Under the pieces are notes generated by a model. The model did no database searches. It was not told the DNA's origin and saw only the letters and a list, made by a program, of their open reading frames with translations. Positions 8,468 to 16,529 of a stretch of 64,000 nucleotides of DNA are shown piece after piece; within the stretch, counting starts at the first letter, position 1, and each line of letters starts with the position of its first letter. This DNA is from Sphingomonas sp. OK281 (GTDB lineage: Bacteria; Pseudomonadota; Alphaproteobacteria; Sphingomonadales; Sphingomonadaceae). The stretch lies in assembly GCF_900115295.1 (NCBI RefSeq), contig NZ_FOVZ01000008.1:91827-155826 (forward strand), read 5' to 3'. A program made the position numbers and the translations under genes.

Positions 8468-10801
8468 TTACATCCCGTATCCGTCATCAGGGAAGGCATC
8501 GCGCGCCTCCCGGATCGACAGGTCCTCCGGCCGTTCTCCGGTCGGCGTAGGATCGTCTTTCTGGCGCTGCTGGTCCTCACTGCGCGCCTGGACGGACTTA
8601 CCCTCCAGAGACCGTTCGCGGTCCTTGCGATCGTCATCGCCGGAACGCTCACGCATGTCTTGGACGAGCACCGGCGGTTCGGTTCTGGCGGTGGCTTCAA
8701 CCGGTGTAGCGTCGCGCGAATTGTCGACCTCGTTCTCAGTCGGCTGCGACAGGATATTAGTGGCGAAGGTGTTGGCCACGTTTGCAGGCTCAACCTCTTC
8801 TTCTGTCAAACCGGGCACATCGCCACGTCCAACATCGTCGTCGCCACTCTGCGGCTTGCCACCACCTCCGCGAACCACCCTTCCAGGCTCGTCCGGCTTA
8901 GCCGGTTTCCGCTCGATGAAGCCCTCGGCGACGGTCGAGTAATGTTCCCATTCCAGGCGGATGCGTGCAGCAGGGAAGCCATCGGGAAACTTCACGAAGC
9001 CGTGCAGGCTGGGCAAATTCATGATGTCATCGGGGATGACCAGCGGCTCGATCTGTTTACGGGGGGTCAGGGTCGAGGCGTCGCGGGTGTTGTTGTAACC
9101 ATAGCTGTACCCCTCATCCATCTGCCGGATCTCGCGGTTGCCAATGTAGCGCGCACCCTGTTCAGCAGTGTCGAGGTCGGCTGCGGCGAGGATCAGTTTG
9201 GTGCGTGTGAGCGACGACAGGTTGCGGGCATTTTCCTCGCCGTAGACCTGCGTAAGCTTGTCGAACGAGTGCAACCCGAGCACCATCGCACCACCGAAGT
9301 TACGGGCGGTCTGGAGGCCGTCCTCGATAGCCGGAAGGCGGTGGAGTGCGCCCAGTTCGTCGAACACGAACCAGGTGCGCAGGTTGCGGGTTTTCTTCAT
9401 CGTCATCAGCGCGTGGATGGCGAGGTTCGACCAGAGCGTGAGCAGTGCCCGGTTCATCTCGAGGTCGGTGTAGTTGGAGGTTATGAATAGGATCGAGCCA
9501 GGCTTCTTCTCGGACGTCATCCAGTCCTTGATCGAGTATTGTGGACCGTCGTCGGGCAGGAAGCGCAGGACCTGCGCATTCGTATTGAAAACCGCGCGGA
9601 TCGACTCTGCCATCTTGGCCGCTTCGGGGGCCGTAATGGGGTCGGCGATGGTGTTGGCAAGATGCTTGTGAACCAGCTTCAGGTCAGCGGTCATGAGGTT
9701 GTCGGCAAGCGCCTGGTTGGACGTCAGTCCCTTCTCGATGAGCTTCATGCACATCTCGATGAAAAGGGTACGTGCAGCGAGTGCCCAGAACGGATCGGCC
9801 GCCCCGCCGTCCGAGGGGATCAGGGCTCCAGCGGCTGCGGTAAACTCGCTATAGGTTCGGCAGTCATTGAAGATCGTCCAGGCCGGGCACCGTGCGTCGG
9901 CCGGGTTGAGAATGGTGTCACGTGTCGGGTCGTAGAACGCTTCGACATAGGCCCCGGTCAGGTCGAACACGACGGCGGTATCTTCGCGTTCGCGCATCTC
10001 ACGAAGGAGCTTACGGAACACGGTCGTTTTACCGGAACCGGTGGTGCCGAGCGTCATGAAATGTGACTGTTCGAGACGGTGTGGAAACGGGATGCCGGCA
10101 ACGGTGTAGGGGTGGTGGATCCCGCCCATCTTGCGGGCCTTGAACTTCAGCTTCAGGACCTGTTCCGGCGTCTTGTCCGGAAAGAGTTTTGCGGCCTCCT
10201 TCACGAACTCGATTCTGTTGTGTTGGGCGATCTCGGAATAGAGCAGATCGCGCTCGACCAGCATGGCGCCGCGCTCATGGCGTTCCTGGATCATCGCCTT
10301 GCCGCGACGGGCCGAGAAGTCGACGTACCAGATCGACAGCGGGATGGTGATGCACGAGGCAATCGCGACCGAGCCCATGAACCCCTTCACGGCCTTGTGC
10401 CATGCAAGGATGACCTCCGGGACGTAAGGCACGTAGCCCATGTAGGTGTGGCGCACGCTGTCGTCGGGCAGACGGAGGTTGATGCGCTTCATCTCGTCGA
10501 ACGAGATCCAGTCCCACAGCCCGGACAGGATGCGCATCGAAATGAGCTGAATGTTGTTCTCGTCGAGGGTGAGCGAGAGGATCGTGGAGTAGGCGATGAC
10601 GAAAGTGCCAAGCCACATGTAGATCGGCATTTTGGCACCCTGTAGCCACATCAGGACCTGGGTATTGAGAAGCTGGCTGCCACGGGTGAAGTTGCCCGAA
10701 TTGCGAGGCGCTTCGCCACGTGCGCTATGGTGCTTTTGGGGGATCGGACGCCGATCGTTGCGGATGTCCTCGCGGGGCGCTTTTGGGTCGTCACGCGCCA
10801 T
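8468..10801 (-). CDS. traD: TraD/VirD4-type coupling protein
   Basis: A 777-residue type IV coupling protein. Two N-terminal membrane spans (about 60-78 and 140-158) flank a periplasmic loop. The ATPase domain has Walker A GTTGSGKTT at 252-260 and the conserved WFVFDELGALHRLP, followed by ARNFGGAMVLGLHSFD. The C-terminus (after about 640) is charged and glutamate/arginine-rich, as in TraD proteins. It would hand the relaxase-DNA complex to a secretion channel, but no mating-pair genes are in this window. Its start overlaps the RHH gene stop by 11 bases. Confidence 0.93.
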   Translation of the reverse strand: MARDDPKAPREDIRNDRRPIPQKHHSARGEAPRNSGNFTRGSQLLNTQVLMWLQGAKMPIYMWLGTFVIAYSTILSLTLDENNIQLISMRILSGLWDWISFDEMKRINLRLPDDSVRHTYMGYVPYVPEVILAWHKAVKGFMGSVAIASCITIPLSIWYVDFSARRGKAMIQERHERGAMLVERDLLYSEIAQHNRIEFVKEAAKLFPDKTPEQVLKLKFKARKMGGIHHPYTVAGIPFPHRLEQSHFMTLGTTGSGKTTVFRKLLREMREREDTAVVFDLTGAYVEAFYDPTRDTILNPADARCPAWTIFNDCRTYSEFTAAAGALIPSDGGAADPFWALAARTLFIEMCMKLIEKGLTSNQALADNLMTADLKLVHKHLANTIADPITAPEAAKMAESIRAVFNTNAQVLRFLPDDGPQYSIKDWMTSEKKPGSILFITSNYTDLEMNRALLTLWSNLAIHALMTMKKTRNLRTWFVFDELGALHRLPAIEDGLQTARNFGGAMVLGLHSFDKLTQVYGEENARNLSSLTRTKLILAAADLDTAEQGARYIGNREIRQMDEGYSYGYNNTRDASTLTPRKQIEPLVIPDDIMNLPSLHGFVKFPDGFPAARIRLEWEHYSTVAEGFIERKPAKPDEPGRVVRGGGGKPQSGDDDVGRGDVPGLTEEEVEPANVANTFATNILSQPTENEVDNSRDATPVEATARTEPPVLVQDMRERSGDDDRKDRERSLEGKSVQARSEDQQRQKDDPTPTGERPEDLSIREARDAFPDDGYGM

Positions 10802-11078
10802 GATGAAGCTTCATGCGACGGTCGGCTTCGAGGACGAGCGTCTCGCGCAATTCCGGGTGGTTTTCCCGGATGATCGCATCGAGCGCGACCTGCATATATT
10901 CGGTCACGCGCAAGTGGCGTCGCTCGCTGCCTTCAAGCAGCTTTCGGCCATCAAGATGTTGTTCGATCGCCCGACGAATTAGGTCCGACGGCGAGCACTC
11001 CAGTTTGGCTGCTTCTGCCTCTATACGGGCACGCAGATCACCGGCTACCCGAAGGGTATAAGGGCGTGAGGTACTCAA
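10791..11078 (-). CDS. Ribbon-helix-helix relaxosome accessory protein
   Basis: A 95-residue protein whose first 45 residues form a ribbon-helix-helix: strand RPYTLRVAGD, helix LRARIEAEAAKLECSP, then SDLIRRAIEQHLDG. The C-terminal half is helical and would mediate tetramers. A small RHH protein before a coupling protein and a MobF relaxase matches TrwA/TraY-type accessory factors that bind oriT and repress the operon. The upstream 400 bases contain repeated GTAAGAC motifs that could be its sites. It is the first gene of the transfer operon. Confidence 0.8.
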   Translation of the reverse strand: MSTSRPYTLRVAGDLRARIEAEAAKLECSPSDLIRRAIEQHLDGRKLLEGSERRHLRVTEYMQVALDAIIRENHPELRETLVLEADRRMKLHHGA

Positions 11079-11149
11079 GTAACCAGCCTCCTAGCAGAGA
11101 GGCTGATGGGTCCTTAGGAGGACGTTCCTTATAGCTGTGGAACGCGGCT

Positions 11150-11365
11150 ACAACAAGCTCGATATCGTGGTTTGGGCATAAGCCGTATTACGGTGTCTTA
11201 CGCGGGAAACGGCGGAAATCTGCGCTTTTGAGGCGTAATACGTTGTAAGACAAACTGTAAGACATTGTATACACTATCATGGTCTTTTTAAGGTCCTGAT
11301 ATTCAACGGGAAAAGCAAGCAAAGCTTGCAAGGGTGTGCTCTACTGTAGTCCCGATTCCCATGTG
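11150..11365. other. Putative origin of transfer (oriT)
   Basis: This AT-richer intergenic DNA lies between the divergent RHH gene and a small rightward gene. CGTATTACGGTGTCTTACG (11184-11202), CGTAATACGTTGTAAGAC (11234-11251) and CTGTAAGAC (11255-11263) form direct and inverted repeats suited to RHH binding. A perfect hairpin GCAAGC-AAA-GCTTGC lies at 11315-11329, followed by GGGTGTGCTCTACTG. A hairpin just 5' of a G/T-rich sequence resembles the arrangement at MobF nic sites, so I place nic near 11341-11343. The exact nicking base is inference. Confidence 0.5.
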
Positions 11366-11622
11366 TCGATTTGATCTCCCCCGTCCTTCGTATCGATATG
11401 ATGGCATCTCGGTTTTCCGCGGGGCAGAGGCCCGCCTTCGCGGCGGAATGACGGTCGAACTGGTTGCTCTGGCGTGGTGTCTTGGGACCGTTCTGCGATG
11501 ATCGTCATCGGGTTTCCCTTGGTGTTAGAAGCTGGTCGTTGGTTGGCGCTTTTCCCTCGCCTGATCGATGGCTATACCGGTCCCGTTCAGAGCCCGATCA
11601 GCCTGACCAAAAGGCAAGTATT

Positions 11623-11847
11623 ATGGCGAAGTCACTGGACGCTGAAATGGCCGCGATCGAGGCCGAGGAACGCAAGCTGGCAGATCGCCGAAAGGCGCAT
11701 CTGAGGAAGCTTCGGGATACGGCTATTGGGACGGTCGAGAAGGTAGGTTTGCTCAAGCTCCCGCTGGATCGACTGGAGCGGTTGATGGAGGCGGTGAAGA
11801 CGCTGGGCGTGGACGAGGTCGAGAAGCGGCTCACGGCGAAAGCCTGA
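11623..11847 (+). CDS. Small coiled-coil plasmid protein
   Basis: A 74-residue protein, MAKSLDAEMAAIEAEERKLA, with heptad-like charge through residues 1-40 and a C-terminal LDRLERLMEAVKTLGVDEVEKRL helix. I start at the ATG at 11623 because AAGGCAAG lies just upstream and the sequence before it has no coding character. I recall similar short helical proteins from sphingomonad plasmids near oriT, without a known function. A strong hairpin terminator follows 26 bases after the stop. Confidence 0.65.
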   Translation: MAKSLDAEMAAIEAEERKLADRRKAHLRKLRDTAIGTVEKVGLLKLPLDRLERLMEAVKTLGVDEVEKRLTAKA

Positions 11848-11873
11848 GACGGTTCGAGACCGAGGCCCACGCT

Positions 11874-11916
11874 AATGGCCGCACGGGTTTGCTACCTCGT
11901 GCGGCCATTCTCTTTT
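11874..11916 (+). terminator. Rho-independent terminator
   Basis: A perfect 12-bp stem AATGGCCGCACG / CGTGCGGCCATT (11874-11885 with 11898-11909) is followed by CTCTTTTC. It closes the small coiled-coil gene. Confidence 0.75.
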
Positions 11917-11955
11917 CGGCAGGGGAGGGGCCTCGCCGGCTTGGCGGCATCAGGC

Positions 11956-11994
11956 AAAAAAAAGGGACGCGCCAGCCGGTAGGCTGGGCGTCCC
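11956..11994 (-). terminator. Rho-independent terminator
   Basis: On the minus strand a stem GGGACGCCCAGCC / GGCTGGCGCGTCCC with a TACC loop is followed by eight T (11963 down to 11956). It terminates the gene at 12024-12605. Confidence 0.8.
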
Positions 11995-12023
11995 ATGCGG
12001 TCGTTTTAGATAACGGGGACGGA

Positions 12024-12605
12024 TCAGATCCACGCCAGCAGGTACTCCCCTTCGATCGGTTTCAGTGCCGCCATCGTCGCCAGCGTTTCAATGCTCTCGG
12101 CCATGTCCGGATCGGAATCGAGGCGACGCCTGATGCGGGGATCCGTCAGCCTCCGGCGAAGCTCCGTCATCGGCACCATGCCGGCGACCTTGCGGTCGAT
12201 CCCAAGGCCGTCTAACAGCGCCAGCGCGTGGGGGGTTGCGAGAGCTATTTCCGGGGCCGCATCCGGGTTCAGAGAGAGGCGTATCGTAATGTCGCCAGTG
12301 GGTTCAGTCTGCGCCACCCGGACGCGTCGACCGAGGAACTGAGCCTCGTCGAAAATCGCGATGACACAAGGGTCGTGATCGAAGCATTTTGAGACCGTCG
12401 CGAGCGACAGATGGCAGACGCGGGCGTCGAACTCAAACCACGGATCGCCGGTGACGCCGTAGCCCGGGAGCAAAATGGCAAAACCCAACCGGAGCGATTG
12501 CTCAGCAAGCAGATCGCGTAGCGATGCGAGCTGGTCGGGAGTGATGATTGCCGCCATTGGCGCGAGGATGGCGCGGCCGTCTTCGACGCGGAACGTAATG
12601 GTCAT
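12024..12605 (-). CDS. Hypothetical plasmid protein
   Basis: A 193-residue acidic protein with no signal peptide or membrane span. The N-terminus reads MTITFRVEDGRAILAPMAAI, and the C-terminus carries a helical MTELRRRLTDPRIRRRLDSD followed by a leucine-rich tail. It is a monocistronic unit: a polypurine tract (about 12633-12658) lies in its leader and a strong terminator follows. I recognise no family. Confidence 0.55.
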   Translation of the reverse strand: MTITFRVEDGRAILAPMAAIITPDQLASLRDLLAEQSLRLGFAILLPGYGVTGDPWFEFDARVCHLSLATVSKCFDHDPCVIAIFDEAQFLGRRVRVAQTEPTGDITIRLSLNPDAAPEIALATPHALALLDGLGIDRKVAGMVPMTELRRRLTDPRIRRRLDSDPDMAESIETLATMAALKPIEGEYLLAWI

Positions 12606-12786
12606 AGTGACATCCTTCGTTGAAACCGCAAATCTCTCCCTCCCTCCTCTCCGGAGAGGTTTCGCGACGCCTGTGATCGAGCACCACCGTCGATGCCGCG
12701 ACGCGTAGTCAGCGCACGGGCGAAAGGCCGCTGCGCGCAGGCGAGCGAGGCGTGCAGGGTATGACTGTCAGACGTTGGAAAACCGC

Positions 12787-12893
12787 GTCAGCAGCGCCGG
12801 GGCGGGCTCGATGCCCGCACCGGCGCTTCCCCGGCCGATGCGTAGCCAGGGGAGGCCCGACGGGGCCGTACCGAAGCGAGCGAGCCGGCGCCG
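12787..12893. repeat. Hairpin repeat, copy 1
   Basis: About 105 bases, repeated with changes at 13476-13577. The first half is a stem AGCGCCGG...CCGGCGCT enclosing CGGGC-TCGAT-GCCCG. The second half has a GGCCCGACGGGGCC hairpin and ends with GCGAGCGAGCCGG. The base change between copies keeps pairing (G-C here, A-T in copy 2). Confidence 0.7.
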
Positions 12894-12917
12894 CACGCCC
12901 GTCGAAACCAGCAACGG

Positions 12918-12949
12918 AAAAGGGCCACCCGATCGCCCGGATGGCCCTT
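12918..12949 (-). terminator. Hairpin terminator, possibly bidirectional
   Basis: Stem AAAGGGCCA / TGGCCCTTT (12918-12926 with 12941-12949) around CCCGATCGCCCGGA. It lies 45 bases past the stop of the coiled-coil membrane gene ending at 12994 and could serve either strand. Confidence 0.6.
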
Positions 12950-12993
12950 TGAGTATTAGACGATGAAGGGAGGAGCTAAAGCCCCTCCCGCGG

Positions 12994-13281
12994 TCATTTG
13001 ATGAACTGGGCGTAGGCGGTGAGCGCAGCCCCGATCGCGATTGCTCCCGTCATCAGTGAGCCGAGCCCGATGATGTACCATTTAAGTCCGTCGATTGAGG
13101 TCTGCATACCCTTGAGGCCGCTTTCCAGCTTTACCTCCAGACCCGCGATTTGCTGCTTCAACGGCTCAATTGCGCGATCCACGGCCATGTCGATCTGCTC
13201 CTCGACGACGACGACTGCCTTTGCCGCTGCCTCATCGTCTATATTAGCCGATCTTAGTGCTCTGAACAACGCGACTTGCAT
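12994..13281 (-). CDS. Coiled-coil protein with C-terminal membrane anchor (DUF1640-like)
   Basis: I start at the ATG at 13281 (MQVALFRALRSANIDDEAA), because AAGGAGG lies eight bases upstream and would otherwise be inside the coding region of a seven-codon longer frame. The 95-residue protein has a short helical head, a long amphipathic helix (EEQIDMAVDRAIEPLKQQ to SIDGL), and one C-terminal membrane span (YIIGLGSLMTGAIAIGAALT). This coiled coil-anchor layout matches DUF1640-type proteins. Function unknown. Confidence 0.65.
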   Translation of the reverse strand: MQVALFRALRSANIDDEAAAKAVVVVEEQIDMAVDRAIEPLKQQIAGLEVKLESGLKGMQTSIDGLKWYIIGLGSLMTGAIAIGAALTAYAQFIK

Positions 13282-13475
13282 TTCGTCCTCCTTCTTCTTC
13301 AAGACGCATTCCGGATTAGGGCGGCGCGGCGAGGGTCAAGGGATCGCTCTTGCGACCGCTTTAGCGGCGGTAGGGGCAACGATTTTTCGCAGAAAAATGG
13401 TGGGACCCTGCCGTCCCTTGAGGCTTGTCGCGCCGCCCGGGATAATAGGACGACTTGAGATAGATTTTCCCCGCG

Positions 13476-13577
13476 GCAGCAGCGCCAGGGCGGGCTCGAT
13501 GCCCGCACTGGCGCTTCCCCGGCCGAGGCGTAGCGAAGGGCAGGCCGAAGGGCCTGACCGATGCGAGCGAGCCGGGT
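13476..13577. repeat. Hairpin repeat, copy 2
   Basis: Second copy of the element at 12787-12893. Here the outer stem is AGCGCCAG...CTGGCGCT with the same CGGGC-TCGAT-GCCCG inner stem, and the second hairpin is AGGCCGAAGGGCCT. Paired positions differ between copies on both sides of the stem, which is what selection on structure would produce. Confidence 0.7.
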
Positions 13578-13660
13578 CCCGCGCCAGCCCCAAACCGGAC
13601 GGTCGGGCAGCTCGTTCGCGATGCTTCTCAAGCTACGGCAGCGCATTACCGGAGGGGGGA

Positions 13661-13774
13661 AGGCGACCGGCTGCGCGGCGTCCAGGTGCGGCCCGACGGG
13701 GCCGTGCCAAGGACGTCGCGCGGCCGGTCGCCTGGCATGGGGGGAACCGTAGGGTTCCCCCCACAGCAACGCTG
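13661..13774 (+). ncRNA. Long near-perfect hairpin followed by two shorter ones (candidate RNA)
   Basis: Bases 13661-13683 pair with 13711-13733 over 23 positions, and 13685-13694 pair with 13699-13708 over 10 more, closing on a GACG loop. All four non-Watson-Crick positions are G-U pairs if read as plus-strand RNA and A-C mismatches if read from the other strand, favouring a rightward transcript. An 11-bp stem TGGGGGGAACC-GTAG-GGTTCCCCCCA (13738-13763) and a small CAGC-AAC-GCTG hairpin follow. No promoter is obvious, so transcription is unproven. Confidence 0.4.
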
Positions 13775-13776
13775 AC

Positions 13777-13815
13777 AAAAAGGGGCCAGCGCGGGGATTT
13801 CGCCCGCCGCTGGCC
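13777..13815 (-). terminator. Rho-independent terminator
   Basis: On the minus strand GGCCAGCG / CGCTGGCC (13784-13791 with 13808-13815) is followed by CC and five T. It lies about 65 bases beyond the stop of the DUF2493 gene. Confidence 0.65.
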
Positions 13816-13878
13816 TAGTGTTTCCTGCCAAGGAAAGGGGAGGGGCGGCGCGCTCTCGGCTGCGCCGCCCGGATAGGG

Positions 13879-14967
13879 TTAGCCGATTGCCTGCCGCTTG
13901 GTTGCGGTCGGTGCCGGTGCCTGTCCGTCGATACGGAAGGCGTGGGTCGGGACGCGGGCGTCCTTCAAGGTCTGCAACAGGTTCGATTGCAGGCCGGAAC
14001 CTTGGCAAACGATGGCTTCGACGGGGGCGAGTTTTACAAGCTGCTCGTTGCGAACGAACCCGGCGCGGTTGCCATAGCGGCCCGTCTGCGGTGTGAAGGC
14101 AACCACGGTAACGCCACGGCTTGCGGCCCATGCTGCCGCGATCATGTCGCACCCTTTACGCTGCGCGGTGGTGCAAAGCGTCATGTGCGGGATACGGGCT
14201 TTGATCTGGTCGAGGCGGTCCCAAAGCTGTTTAAAGTCGTGCCACTCCTGACCGCCCGAAAAGACGACAAGCGGGCCGGTGGGGTTGCGCTTTTCGCGGT
14301 GGTCCTGCGCGCGGGCCTTCAGGAAATCGAGGGCGGCAATCTGGCTTGCGGTCCCTCCGCTGGAAACCTTCGATCCGCGCGCGGGGGACCAAGGGTGGCC
14401 GGACTGTGCCCGGTAGCAGTCGGCGGCATAGTCGCGCATGCATTCGATGGCGGCGCGCTGTTCGGTCTTGGTCTGCGCGCGGAGTTGCAATTCCTCCATT
14501 TCGACGGCGTAAATCTCGGACGGATCATAGCGGCGCGTCATCTCGCCAAGGTCGCGACACAGCGTGTCTTCCTCACGTTCCAGTTTCTGCGCTTCGTAGT
14601 GAAACGAGTTTACGAAACCCCAAGCGATCGCCTGTGCGCTGGTCTCTAGGCGGGTGTCGCGGAACAGGTCGAAAAGGGTTGCCATGATCGCCGCGCAATC
14701 GTGCTGCGCCTCGATCGGCTCGGGCATGTCGAGTTCGGCGCGCTCGTCGCCCATTTCGACGATCGAAAGCGCGCCAACGTCGCCGAACGCTTCCTGAAAA
14801 TTGGTTGTCGCGGTGTCTTCGGCCATGCTCTCGGCAATCTCTGCCGTGCGGGGGTCGGTCGCGTCGTCGGACGCGCTGTCGGTCGCGGGCGTGGCGTTGG
14901 TGCCGTTCATGGCTTCGCCCAAGTCGGCAAAGCTGGTAAGGCGCGGGGAGGTCGTTTTCTTCGTCAT
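13879..14967 (-). CDS. DUF2493 (YpsA-related SLOG) protein
   Basis: A 362-residue protein. The N-terminal half is acidic and helical. The C-terminal ~140 residues form a Rossmann-like domain: PLVVFSGGQEWHDFKQLWDRL, then PHMTLCTTAQRKGCDMIAAAWAASRG and VTVVAFTPQTGRYGNRAGFVRN, matching DUF2493 domains of the SLOG nucleotide-binding superfamily. These are common on alphaproteobacterial plasmids, and the ligand is unknown. A GGAGT-like site precedes the ATG. A GC-rich hairpin (13845-13872) and a terminator follow. Confidence 0.85.
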   Translation of the reverse strand: MTKKTTSPRLTSFADLGEAMNGTNATPATDSASDDATDPRTAEIAESMAEDTATTNFQEAFGDVGALSIVEMGDERAELDMPEPIEAQHDCAAIMATLFDLFRDTRLETSAQAIAWGFVNSFHYEAQKLEREEDTLCRDLGEMTRRYDPSEIYAVEMEELQLRAQTKTEQRAAIECMRDYAADCYRAQSGHPWSPARGSKVSSGGTASQIAALDFLKARAQDHREKRNPTGPLVVFSGGQEWHDFKQLWDRLDQIKARIPHMTLCTTAQRKGCDMIAAAWAASRGVTVVAFTPQTGRYGNRAGFVRNEQLVKLAPVEAIVCQGSGLQSNLLQTLKDARVPTHAFRIDGQAPAPTATKRQAIG

Positions 14968-15046
14968 TGGTCTGACTCCGTTGGCAGGGGTAGGCGGCTA
15001 GGGTCGGGGGAGGGTTGCACCCCTCTCCCCGCCCGTTTGGGTGGTC

Positions 15047-15493
15047 TTAGAACGCAGGGATTTCGTCGTTTAGCGGCTCGGAAAGCTGGCCGTTGTCGGT
15101 GGCGTTGCCGGTGCCGAAACCGTCATCCGATGCCTTGCGGCGGTTCTGGCGCGTGCCGTCCAGATTTTCGCGGCGCGTGGTCGGGCGGTTCCAGACGACG
15201 CGGAAACCTTCCTCGTTATTGCCGAAAAGCATGATCTGGAGGGGTTCACTGATGCTGGGGTCGTCCAGCTTGCCCTGATAGAAAACTTCGCCACTGCTGT
15301 TGCTGGTCATTTCCCAGAGCGCGCCGATCTGCACCCAACGCTTCGCGACGTTCAAAACCATGATCTCGAACGCGGGGGCCTTGTCGTTCATGCTCTCGAC
15401 GGGACGGAGGCCAAGGCGCGCGAGGTCGATGGTTGCCGTTGCGACCGAACCGAGGAGCTGACCGCCGACCGACTTGAAAGAACCAATGTTCAT
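15047..15493 (-). CDS. DUF736 family protein
   Basis: A 148-residue protein beginning MNIGSFKSVGGQLLGSVATA and containing IGALWEMTS, DDPSISEPLQIMLF and VVWNRPT, the conserved pattern of DUF736 (usually about 100-110 residues). The start at 15493 fits the family N-terminus. The tail after residue 115 (RRENLDGTRQNRRKAS...) is an unusual polar extension. DUF736 genes accompany DUF2493 on many alphaproteobacterial plasmids. The protein is a small, cytosolic beta-sheet protein of unknown role. The leader is long and G-rich on its sense strand. Confidence 0.85.
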   Translation of the reverse strand: MNIGSFKSVGGQLLGSVATATIDLARLGLRPVESMNDKAPAFEIMVLNVAKRWVQIGALWEMTSNSSGEVFYQGKLDDPSISEPLQIMLFGNNEEGFRVVWNRPTTRRENLDGTRQNRRKASDDGFGTGNATDNGQLSEPLNDEIPAF

Positions 15494-15644
15494 AGTATTC
15501 ACTCCACGTTGCGGGGGCCTATTCCCCTGTTTGCCGGTGCTTGGGGCCCTTCCCCTCCGGCATTTTCTTTTTACCCCCTCCACTCTATTTGACCAACCTG
15601 ATTGATTACTTGACGCCTAATCATCGTACACGGTGAGTCCGAGC

Positions 15645-15669
15645 ATAAATAAGCCCCCGACTAGGGGGC
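15645..15669 (-). terminator. Terminator-like hairpin in the leader of the DUF736 gene
   Basis: On the minus strand GCCCCC-TAGTC-GGGGGC (15669 down to 15653) is followed by TTATTTAT. It would stop leftward transcription coming from the structured block at 15.7-16.3 kb, or attenuate the DUF736 transcript if that starts upstream. Confidence 0.5.
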
Positions 15670-15700
15670 GTAAATAACAAATCAAAGACGTATTGATCGC

Positions 15701-16280
15701 GGTAGCGAGCAATTCTGTTTCTACCGTGCTTATGGGCAAGGCCCGGCCTTTGTTCTCATCGCACCCGGAGCCGTCCTCGCAGGGGCTCAAGAGGCAGGCA
15801 CGGCTGGCGGGGTCAACACGAATGACGGAGGCTCCGCCGCTTTAGCGGTGGAAACCGTAGGGCCTTCAGGCCCGGTATTCTTGTTGAGGCGTCTTCAAAT
15901 CAAATAAAAGCATTGTCCGCTCCAGCGGACAATTCCCCTTTGACGCCGACCCCGTCGGACGGGTCTGCCACGCCGAGACACTGAGAGACGGCGAAGGGTG
16001 TGATGAGAACACAGGCCCACAAAGCACACATCATGCGCCTAGCGCATGATTCCACAGCCGAAGGCTGCCTGCGGTGGTCATGGTCCTAGACAAGAGGGCA
16101 GGGTAGATCGACACACCCGCCCCAGGCCATCCGCGAACCTGGCGCACGAGCCCTCTCAGCGCGTGCCGGGAGTCCGACAAGTGATTGTACCCGAAGGGCG
16201 GAGACCCGCTCTTCGCGGGGCTCCGGGAGGCTCTTGCCGACTATTGAACGGTCCCGCCCTCTTGGGCGGGGATGTCCCAA
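15701..16280 (+). ncRNA. Candidate large structured noncoding RNA
   Basis: Bases 15745-15766 pair with 15996-16017 over 22 positions with one mismatch and one G-U. Inside, GCCGTC (15770-15775) pairs with GACGGC (15987-15992) across a GGA/GAA internal loop. Further in, GGCGGGGTC pairs with GACCCCGTC. The core has hairpins CCGCCGCT-TT-AGCGGTGG, GGGCCT-TC-AGGCCC and GTCCGCT-CC-AGCGGAC. Downstream lie ATCATGCGC-CTA-GCGCATGAT, CAGCC-GAA-GGCTG, CGGAG-A-CCCGC-TCTTC-GCGGG-G-CTCCG and CCCGCCC-TCTT-GGGCGGG. G-U pairs favour the plus strand, but the terminator at 15645-15669 suits the minus strand. No protein-coding character is visible. Confidence 0.45.
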
Positions 16281-16529
16281 CCCTTCCTATTTTTCCTTCA
16301 ACTCTTCGAAGATTTCAGTCGGCTGTACCCCGCTCATAAGCCATATCCGAGACGGCCCCATCGACAAGAAAGCATCACATTTCCGTAGGGGAAAAGCTTA
16401 GCTTGAGCCCATTAATCAAGTCTTTAGAGTGGCCTATCGAAAAGGGCGAACGTCACAACGACGCTGGCCGAAAACACGAAAGCAGATGCCTCGCGATGTA
16501 TGATCGTCGGGCAGGGGAGGGGTACAAAA

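Noticed and set aside
8468..10801. Complete conjugation system
   Set aside because: Only relaxosome and coupling genes are present; no VirB/TraB-type channel genes occur in the window.
15701..16280. Known RNAs (RNase P, tmRNA, group I or II intron, HEARO, GOLLD)
   Set aside because: None of their conserved core motifs was found by eye, so the block is reported as an unnamed candidate.
16046..16339. Possible protein across the hairpin block
   Set aside because: Composition follows the hairpins, and no start signal is present.
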